Positions 1 through 10,000 of a DNA stretch of 64,000 nt are shown piece by piece. The notes beneath the pieces are model-generated. The model had not been told where the DNA came from. It did not search any database and saw only the letters and a list, made by a program, of their open reading frames with translations. The stretch comes from Macrosoma leucophasiata (Eukaryota; Arthropoda; Insecta; Lepidoptera; Hedylidae). The stretch covers positions 3,534,001 through 3,598,000 of the forward strand of contig JAWQUS010000022.1 in NCBI GenBank assembly GCA_036365455.1, in the 5' to 3' direction. The position numbers were made by a program, and so were the translations under genes. Each line of letters opens with the position of its first letter. Positions within the stretch are counted from its first letter, which is position 1.

Positions 1-45
1 GCGTTACCACTTCTGAGGCCTTCTAAGGTGTAATGCCGTTACGTT
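1..45 (-). repeat. A repeat fragment at window edge
   Basis: gcgttaccacttctgaggcc is A sequence. The rest lies outside the window. Confidence 0.6.
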
Positions 46-204
46 TACGTTATGTCGTCTCCCAAATTGGAACAATTTCAAAGTGTACCCTTTTAAACGA
101 CAAGAATGTTCGCATCTGCCTACAATTGACGGAGTAATCATACACACAGTCGAATATAGAACCTCTTCCATTTTTGAAGTCGGTAATAATTAAGATGTCC
201 GAAT

Positions 205-406
205 GACGACCCGGTTAGTCTAGCGGTGTGAAACCACAGTTTGATTCGAAGGGTTGCAGGTTCGATCCAAGCACCGGGACAAATATTTGTATGGCCTATA
301 GACATTTGTTTCGGGTCTGGGTGTTTGTGTATGTGTTGTATGTGTACAACGGCATCCACGACACAGGTTTTTAAATACCTAATGTGGAGCTGTGAGTGTA
401 AGCGTA
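205..406 (+). mobile_element. H tRNA-headed SINE
   Basis: Head GACCCGGTTAGTCTAGCGGT with an A-box-like TTAGTCTAGCGGTG and B-box GGTTCGATCC at about 261-270, then gtatggcctatagacatttg and gggtgtttgtgtatgtgttg. Two further copies are in the window. Confidence 0.78.
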
Positions 407-469
407 TTTTATTTTATTTATTCACCAATTTAGTCGTCAGAAAAATATCTTTAATTAGCTTCTATTTAG

Positions 470-600
470 AAATTAAAGAAAAAACGGAAAGAAAAAATTG
501 ACTTCGGGCAGGAATCGAACCTGCGACCTCAGGATAACCAGTTTTCTTTAATTTCTAAAGTTCACTCGCATGTGTTATTGCAAAAAATAAATACAATTAT
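470..600 (+). mobile_element. N SINE fragment
   Basis: gacttcgggcaggaatcgaacctgcgacc is a reversed T arm, followed by tttctttaatttctaaagtt and a AAAAATAAATA end. Appears to be two pieces in opposite orientation. Confidence 0.5.
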
Positions 601-727
601 TAAGGGAACAGCGACATCTTAACGATATTGTATAAACTGCAAAGTCTATCATATCGGTTGTATAGCTATTTAAGAGTTATCAATGGATGTCGTTCACCGT
701 CCCTAAATCGGTTAAAAATCAAAAAGG

Positions 728-864
728 GAAAGCAAAAATTTAAGCATCGGTGTGGGACTTCGGTAGCTTAGTGGTAAGGCGGCTGGACAGAGGCCAAATT
801 TTTCTTTCCGTTTTTTCTTTAATTTCTAAAGTACACTCGCCTGTTTTGTTGCGAAAAATAAATA
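728..864 (+). mobile_element. N SINE ending at a gene 1 splice donor
   Basis: GGACTTCGGTAGCTTAGTGG head, then tttctttaatttctaaagta and an AAAAATAAATA end shared with 545-595. The shared sequence stops 8 bases before the donor of exon 875-1010. Confidence 0.62.
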
Positions 865-874
865 GTCCAACTAC

Positions 875-1010
875 CTTCTATTTCTCGCGGTTCCTTCAGC
901 CTCAGTTTATTTGTATCTCTAAACATATATCGGATCTGCAGGGACGTCTGTACGCACACCAGTATAATGCCGAGTGACATGTGAGCTGTGAAGTTTGTGA
1001 AGTTGATACC
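875..1010 (-). CDS. Gene 1 exon: GINFTNFT segment, last in the window
   Basis: 136 nt, phase 0 in and phase 1 out (GAAG|GTAGTT). It encodes [19 protein letters not shown], then [15 protein letters not shown]. 33 of 45 residues match gene 2. A type B MITE starts 12 bases upstream of its acceptor AG, and a type N SINE ends about 8 bases past its donor. Confidence 0.92.
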
Positions 1011-4000
1011 CTGAAAGAAGAAATAAAGGAGATGTTGCGAGCTCGGCCCTGGTTCGTACATGTCCTCAAAAAATGGGTAAATTATAGAAGAATCCGAAAT
1101 AAATACAATTAATTTAATCAAGAATATATTTTAAAGTTACCACCACATTTAATTCAAACGATTTTATCATTTTCAACCATGTTCAACATGGCGGCGATAC
1201 AGCCAACGCTTGGAATCAATCGATTTCGATAGTATTTATAATTTTTCAAGTACTAGATAATCAAAAAACAATTTAAAAAATTAAAATGTCAAAATTACAT
1301 CGTCCGCCATATTCGTCATGTTGGCTTTAAGTTGCAATTCTAACTGCAAATAATATTTTGTAACTGCAAACAAAGCTAAATAAGTGAAAATATGCAGTAA
1401 AAACGTTTTTATATTGATTTTGCCTTTTTAATGATATTGTGTACAGTACATGGCCGGAGGTCCATATATTTTTGCAATATCTCCTTTGCCACTAGGATTG
1501 GTAGAAAAAGATTAAATTTCCAAAACTATGAATACGCGTTAGTTAAATCAATTTCTTACAGCTACAAGATCCTTGCTAGTTTTGCGATGGATCGAAGGGC
1601 TATTTCTGTACATATTATAAAACAAAGTCCCTCGCGGTGTCTGCCTGTCTATCTGTCAGACTGTCAGTCTGTCTGTTCTGTCAATTTGCGATTAATTTTA
1701 CTCAAAGACTATTGCACGGATTTTCAAGCGGTTTTCAACATTAAATAGTGATTCATGAGAAAAACTTGTGTGTTTTTTATTAAAGTGTTGTGAAAATTTA
1801 TTGGAACATAACAAGAAGTTAATTTTTGTATAAAGGAGATGTTGCGAGCTCGGCTCTGGTTCGTACACGTCCTCAAAAAATGGCTAAACTGAAGAAGAAT
1901 CCGATAAAAATACAATTAATTTATTCAAGAATATATTTTACAGTTACAACCACATTTAATTCAAACGATTTTGTCATTTTCAACTACCTTAAGCATGGCG
2001 GCGATACAGCCGACACTTGGCATCAATCGATTTCGATAGTATTTAGAAAATATTACTTTTTTCTCCAAGTACTATATAATCAAAATACAATTAAAAAAAT
2101 GAAAATGTCAAAATGACATCGCCTGCCATATTCGCCATATTGGTTTTGAGTTGCAATTCTAACTGCAAATAATATTTTGTAACTGCAAACGAAGCTAAAT
2201 AAGTGAAAATATGCAGTAAAAAACGTTTTTATATTGATTTTGCCTGTTTAATGATATTATGTACAATACATGGCCGGAGGTCCATACATTTTTGCAACAT
2301 CTCCTTTTTCTAGACTGTAATATTAATTTACCACTGATTTGAATACTTGCTTGCAACTTTTATTAGATATAAATAAGTAACACTCATAAAGATTTACACT
2401 AACTTACAGACTGCATAACATCCTTGTTAGAAACCACTATAACATTAGGCGGATCCCCTACAGGAGTTGCCGTACCGCCAATATTGCTGTAGATCGCCAT
2501 GAACATCAATATCGGTACGGGATCCAGGCACATTACTTCGCATAGTCTGGAAATAAGCAGTTTAGTTAGATGTATAGTAGCTTTTATGTGAGACTTAATT
2601 CAGACAAACAAATATCAATTTTATTTTTAAAGAAAAAATGGAAAGAAAAATTTGACTTCAGGCGAGACTCGAACTCGCGACCTACTGGGAGTCTAGTCCA
2701 GCCGCTCTTCCAATTGAGCTACTGAAGTCCTGCCCGATTTGTCAAATCTTTCCTTCACATCTATTGCATTGCTTTATGGTAGCAGCAGCGCCATCTATTA
2801 CCAACTATGCTAGTTAGGCAACCGATATAATAGAGTTTTCAGTTTATTGAATATCGTAAAGAAGTCGCTTTTACCCTTCATAATTGTTTTTATATTATTT
2901 CGCATTAACACAGGCTTGTGATATATATTTTTTCTTTAAAAATAAAATATATATCACAAGCATGTGTTAATACGAAATAATATAAAAACAAAATCAAATA
3001 TCAAGTTCGATAAAAAATAATCCAAGAAGGATATTTAGTGTGGAATAGAATTGTGTTAGAATATTGATCTATTTCTTGTCCTTGATTGAATCTCAATTAT
3101 TGTTTATATAAAACTAGTCTTCTTTATTTTTATTTGTATTTTGTATAACTGTTACAATAAACAACATCGAAATTTGATTTAATATACAGATAAAGAATAT
3201 CGAAAGCCTTTACTGTGTCAAATGCAGTAACATACTGTAGGTATACATTTACTGGTGGAAGAGCTCCAGTGACGGAGCTCGCGGGCGTAGGCACCACCGC
3301 ATTACCTAATTTACTTGCCGCTAAATGGTAGTGTTCAGCAATACAGCATAACACCTTAGGCCTCAGGAGTGGTAACGCATCTGCATTTTGACCTTCGTCT
3401 TCATGTGGGTGTCTATAGGCTGCAGTCATCACTTAACATCAATGTGAACTGCATGCTTGGCAACCAAGTACTTCCATTATACTATTCAATCGAATGCCAT
3501 TATTTTTTGAGTGACAGTCACAAAGTGAAAAGTATAACAGAAAAAAGTTTTCCACCAAAAGCTCACTTCAAAGCAAGGGAGTTCTCCAAGGAGGTGTATT
3601 TAGCCCAATAAGGTATGTTTATTACACGGACCTGATAGTTACTGGAGACATTAGAAGAACGGTAGTGACATTATCCAGGAAGGTAGATAGGACAGCGGTG
3701 ATGATACAAAGCAAGTATATCAATGGCCATAGTCGTCCTTTGGTCACCTAAAATCAGAAGAAACCTAAACTCATCCTGTTTTTAATGATATAAGTTGTTA
3801 GGATAAAACGTTCCGTTATTTTTAAGATTTAACAAGTGTTATTGGTAGCCATTATTTTAATATTATTTATTCTGTTGTTACGCTAATGGTGACTGATAGA
3901 TAATGCGTAATCTAAACCAATTAAGATGGAAACACGAATGAATAAATAGGAAATATTACTGGTGGTAGAGCTCCAGTGATGGAGCTCGCGGGCGTAGGCA

Positions 4001-7000
4001 CCACCGCATTACCTAAGATACTTGCCGCTAAATGGTAGTGTTCAGCACTATCGTGTTCCGATCAGGTGGTATTGTACGGCTCTGTAATTTCCGGCACAGA
4101 GGCATAACACCTTAGGCCTCAGAGGTGGTAACGCATCTGCACTTCGACCTTGGTCTTTGTGTGAGTGTCTATAGGCTGCAGTCATCACTTAACATCAATG
4201 TGAACTGCATGCTTGTTTGCCACTTCCATTACAGGAAAATATTTTAATCACTTCACACTTTACAATATTATAAATTAAAATCTCCCTTTTTTTATCTGTC
4301 TGTATGTATGCGCTAATATCGGAATGTTGTGAACGGATATTGTTTATGTTTGAAATTTTGAAAAGAGAGTTTTCTCAGGATCTATAATTTACATAGAGCA
4401 ACACGGGCCACCGGCCGCGGCGGACTGGAGGAGAGTAGCCATAGCGTTTATTACCGATGCAAATTAGTCTGTCCCCTTTTGTGGGGGGAAATGCGGTGCG
4501 ACACACACGCACACTACAAAAATCGTCTATTACTACGAAACTCACACCTTGACTTCAAAATACAGAAACAATTTCACGCACACATTTAAACATCTAGGCG
4601 ACAGGTATACTTGTACAGGCTTGTACTTTGACAGAAGGGAAAGCCTGCATAGGGCTATTCCCTTAGTTTATCAATATCGTACTTATATTTACCAAGTTTA
4701 CGGCTTTTGTCAAATACGGTTGGAAATGCCGTTTTTCACGTGCGAATCAAAAACAATTTGATATTGTGAAGTAACTTATGACAAAAAATAGCTTTTAAAA
4801 AAATCTACAAATCAGTCTGCGAGGGTATATGTCTCCAAAGGATAACTACCAGTAATCTGACTTCAACAGAAAACATACCCCCTTATTCATAAACGTATTT
4901 TAGCTAAAGTGTTGCTAATCTCTCCTTTGTCTTTTTCTATCTTGCACATTTGACAATGCAACTGACAGAGACAAAGAATTCTATAGTTAAAACGTATCAA
5001 ATTTACGTTTATGAATAAGGGGGTTATAAATTAAAAAAACGTAATGAAAACTAAAGAAATCTTGACGACCAACTAAAATAAGTGTTAACTGAACATAATA
5101 ATGTGTATGTGTGTAACAGTGAATTATGTAATACCAAAGATCTTAAATGAACTACCAGAAGGGCTACAAGATATATTTACAAACCTAAATTTAAATAATC
5201 ACAGAAAATACTACAGCAAACTCAAGCCTTATTATATTAATAAGTAATGAGAATGTATCTACCATTATTATATAACGAAGGTTAGACCACACACATATAG
5301 ACAAACCTATAATGGTTTTATGTGTGTATTTGCATGAAACATCCTGATTTGTAAAATTGTTTGTAAAAAATAAATGTAAAAATAAAATATCTCTAAAATG
5401 CTATCCGTGCGAAGCCGGGTCGCTAGTCTATACATCTATACAAATAAATAAAATTGGAGTGTCTGTTTGTACTATTAAAATAACCGCTTTTAACTAAATG
5501 CATATGTATGTATACACGGTAAATAAACCAAAACAACATATTTTACAATTTTTGTCTGTCTGTCTCTGTCTTTCTCTCTGTCTATTTGGCGGGGCTAATC
5601 TTGGGAACGGCTCTACCGATTTTGACGGGACTTTCACTGGCAGATAGATGATGAATAAGGAGTAACTTAGGCTACTTTTATACTAGCTGCGCCCACGACT
5701 TTGTCCGGGTAGATACTAAACAATCGTAAATTCTCACGCAGACGACGTCGCGGGCACAGCTAGTTTAACTTATAAACATACCTCAAATGTAAATACAGCC
5801 AAAAAATCAAATATTCCAGTCTCCGCCATGATAGCAACCAATATCATCATACTGAACAACAATAATAATGTTTCTATATCCAACCAAGATATTATTTCTG
5901 GTATTGTTGGCCTCTCACCAGCTAAAGCGAGAGCTGCTAACGATGTCGTTGAAAGTATAATAGCTGCCATTGTTCTGTGTATTACCTGGAAAGCATAAAA
6001 TTAGCTTAGGGTAGAGGCACACCACGGACACTCCGCCAAAATTCCATACAAACGCTTAATTTGGTCTCTATTACACAGACATCAATCAGTGACGTGTATT
6101 TACACGTGAACCTGTGTGCGTAGCACGTACAAAATTCCAACAGTCGCCCATAAGAGGGGAGGAGGTTTTGTGATGCGGGAAAATCGGGCGGGACGTCGAA
6201 GTGTCCATTCTATACTAATATTATTACATATTCTCTGGTAGAGTCAGCACTATCGTGTTCCGGGTAGATGATAATGTACCTATGGCCCCATATTAATGTA
6301 TGGCCCCAATTACTGTCCGAGCCGCCCAGAGGTGAAACAACTTGGGCCTTAAAGGTATCAACGCATCTGCATTTTGACCTCTGATCTTTGTATAGATGTC
6401 TGTTGACTGCAGACATCTCTTAGCATCCATGAATTGTCGTCTTTTATCATCCATGAATCAAATTTCACGCTTATTTGTCACCATCATTAATTAAGTACAA
6501 AAAAAAATATTTATAAATATTATTTTATGAAAAGAAGTACCCCTAAATAATTTTGTATAATCTTACTAAGCCTTACCTCGAAAACAATCAGCACATACAA
6601 TCCACACAATAAAAAAAATGCATAAATAACTCCCGTAGTGATATCTAGCGGGTTCATTGAGTAACTAAAGGTGAACGGAATTAATTTTAGCGAATCAGAG
6701 CTCATGCGCAACGTTGCGTTGATAGCCCGCCATTTTGGATTGAAAATAAAAGTTCTTGGCTCGCCTTCATTGTAATCTAGGTTATCGTCGAGGAAAACTT
6801 CCCACGGTTTGTTGCTCTGAAATAATAAAGCGTTCTATAAATTAATTAAACATTCAGTTGTGAGATTTGATAGCTAAAAATAATGGATAATTTTATATTT
6901 TATACCAATGGCGAAGCTTTACCCGAAATAACTATTACAGAGACATAACAACTTAGGTCTCAGGGGAACCAAAGCATCTGTATTTTGATCTCTGGTTTTC

Positions 7001-10000
7001 GTGTAGATGTCTATAGGCTGCAGTCATCACATCACATTGAGATGCATGCTAGAATGCCACCGTCTTAACTTTAAAAAATAATATCTGAATTCCATTCGCG
7101 AGGGACTTGCCTTGCCGAGACGCTTCGCCTTCTGGTAGGCAATCGTCACGTCGAGAACTCTTCTGCACCAAACAGAGTATGCAACCACTCTGTTGCACTG
7201 AAGGTCGGCGGTTCTTCGAGCTATGTACCCTATCCCTGCCTACTACTACTTACGATTGTCTATTGAGTGGGCTATGATTGCTACTCTCACATGGATCTCT
7301 CCATTTCTAATTATCTCCGAAACTCCGAGTATCCGATCATCTTCATTGATCTCTGCATAACCTTGAACCTTCTTATGGGTTAGTTGGTAATAAAATTAAT
7401 TGTAAACATTTACTTTCACATTTACAACGTTTTTACTAACCTCAGTAATAGTATTATTGTCACTCTCATCAGGCTCCAACCAAACGAAAACTTTAGGTGC
7501 AGTGTCTCTATCGTTTCCTTTTAAAATTCTTTCACCATGCTCAGATAAGAAAGGTCCTATTAGCTTCATTTTGATGGAATCACCTTGTGCCATCTCGATG
7601 GCGTAATCTGTAATTTTATGAAATAGTTCTTGAAATTACATGAAAGCCTAATGAAACGAAAGAAGAATTCGGTGATCGGTGGGATTTTAGTAGCTTAGCA
7701 GGTGGAGCAATTGGACTAGAGTTAGGGTTCCCACCTCACCCGGAATTCTGGGAGTCTCCCGGATCTGACCGGATTTGACCACTTTTAAATGCGCGTTTCC
7801 GTGCATGGGGGGCACGGGCATGTTAAGCCGTCGGTCCCGGTTGCTATCGATAGATAGCAGTCGTTAAGCCTTGTCGGAGGCCTTATGGGCGGTTCGAAAA
7901 CATCCGACAGCGGGTTGGCCACTAACCCACCCACCTCCATCAATCCGCATTGGAGCAGCGTGGTGGAGTAAGCTCCAGGCCTCCCCCAAAAAGGGGAGAG
8001 ACTCGTGCCCAGTAGTGGGACGTATAATGGGTTGCCATCATTATTATATTATTATAATGTTTTTGTTTTTACTTTATGTAATGGCTATTCACTTTAGTAT
8101 CTTATGATTTCTTGACGTTTTGAAAGTATATAAATATATATAGAGGCTTTTGTCCACTGGAGAATATGTCAGCCCCATCATATCCTAATCTACAATATAA
8201 TACACTTATTCATTGAGAAAGACACTTATTTATGTAATGAAATAATACTTAATAATGATTTTGCTGCATCACTAAACGGCTGTCCTAATAAAGCTGTTAT
8301 TGCTCCTATTTCATACTTATTGATTTTGTATATTTGCATAAATAATTCTCTTTCTCTTACAAGTTTTACACATTCTACGACTATATGATGGACATCATGC
8401 CTTGTACCACAAACATCAGAGTTGGGAAAAGCTACTTTCCTCATAAAAAATCCGAATTGATTCGAAGGATTGTGGCCAGAACGTAATCTATGCGCTAATA
8501 TAATAAAACTTCTAGATCTCATAGTTGTCCTATTGTAAAAAGGTGAAGAGGAAATTAGATTGTGTAGATCGTTCGCACATTCGCCGAAATGGATCCTATA
8601 GAAAATTGAGAGACACGCCACTTGAACCACACAACCAATGAATAAATTAAGATGTATGTACCTACTAACTTTTAACCTCCCCAGGCATGATAGCTGTATT
8701 TCTGTATACTTCATTCTTCTCATTGTACATTAAGAATATCGCTGTGAAGAACACCCAACAGCCTAGAAGTAATGTCATCTTAATTTTGTATTTCGTTTGT
8801 TTTTTCTGAAAAATAAAGAGATCAGTATTATTATATTGGGTGGTAAGGCTCCAGTGATGGAGCTCGCGGGCGTAGGCACCACCGCATTAATTAATATAGG
8901 TACTTGCCGCTAAATGGTAGTGTTCAGCACTGTCGTGTTCCGGTCAGGTAGTAATTACGACCGTGAAATTTCCAGAATAGAGGCATAACACCTTAGGCCT
9001 CAGGAGTGGTAACCTATCTCAATTTTGACCTAAGTCTTTGTGTTGTGTGCCATCACGTGCTGCAGTCATCACTTAACATCAATGTGAACTGCATCCTTGT
9101 TTGCCACTACCATTACATTTAAAAAAAATCAGTAGTTTTTTGTTTCTACTGAGCCTTTATCGATTTAATTTGGTTTTTTTTTGTGGTATGGTGGCCATAG
9201 GCAACTGCCTACGTTGCCTATGCCTAAATCCGGCACTGAATCAGTATCATCATCATCACTTGAGTCGAAAGTTGTTGGACTGCACTGCTGGACAAAATCC
9301 TTCACCAAAGATGCTCACAACAGTTTTCTTGCGTCATCAGGGGAGAGCAATAATCGCCACGCCTGGTACGCGGATTGGTGACTGCAGTGGCAATAATTTT
9401 ATTGGAATCGTTTGAACGCCATTTTCCGGTTGATTTACTGCATTTTTTTCCTGCACTGATGGGTGGTGGAGTCCTCATGTCCCGACGCAAGATCAGTATA
9501 TCAATTTTTTTTTTTTAATTTGATACACGAAGGTATCTTTATAATAACGGGCAGAGTTTTGTGCAAAGAGAACAAACAATAGGTGGCACTGGCTTTTATA
9601 CACTCGCCCTCACTTGGCTAGACATGGCATGATGGCGGCTCTGTGGCCATAGAGCAACGTGGCCCACCGGTCGCGGTGGACCGGAGGGGGGTAGCCATAG
9701 CGTATATTACTGATGCAAAACAGTCTGTCATATTTTGCGGGAAATGCGTGCGACACACACGCACATTACAAAAATCGTCTATTACTACGAAACTCACACC
9801 TTGACTTTAACAAATTACAGAAACAATTTCACGCACACATTTAAACATCTAGGTGACAGGTATAGGCCCATTCGGGCTTGTAGTTTGACAGAGGGGAAAG
9901 CCTGCATATGGCTACTCCCCTCCGGTGTTGCTCTATGGCTGTGGCAATGGCGGAGGGGAGCGATGTCGCTACATTCGTAGCGCTGGCTGTGGCAGATGGC

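Noticed and set aside
2654..2729. Functional tRNA gene
   Set aside because: Anticodon arm mispaired or 9-base loop, related pieces nearby form a SINE family.
8226..8723. 165-codon minus-strand frame as a host gene
   Set aside because: Its C-terminal half is LINE RNase H-type sequence, and its first residues are gene 1 exon text read through the donor.
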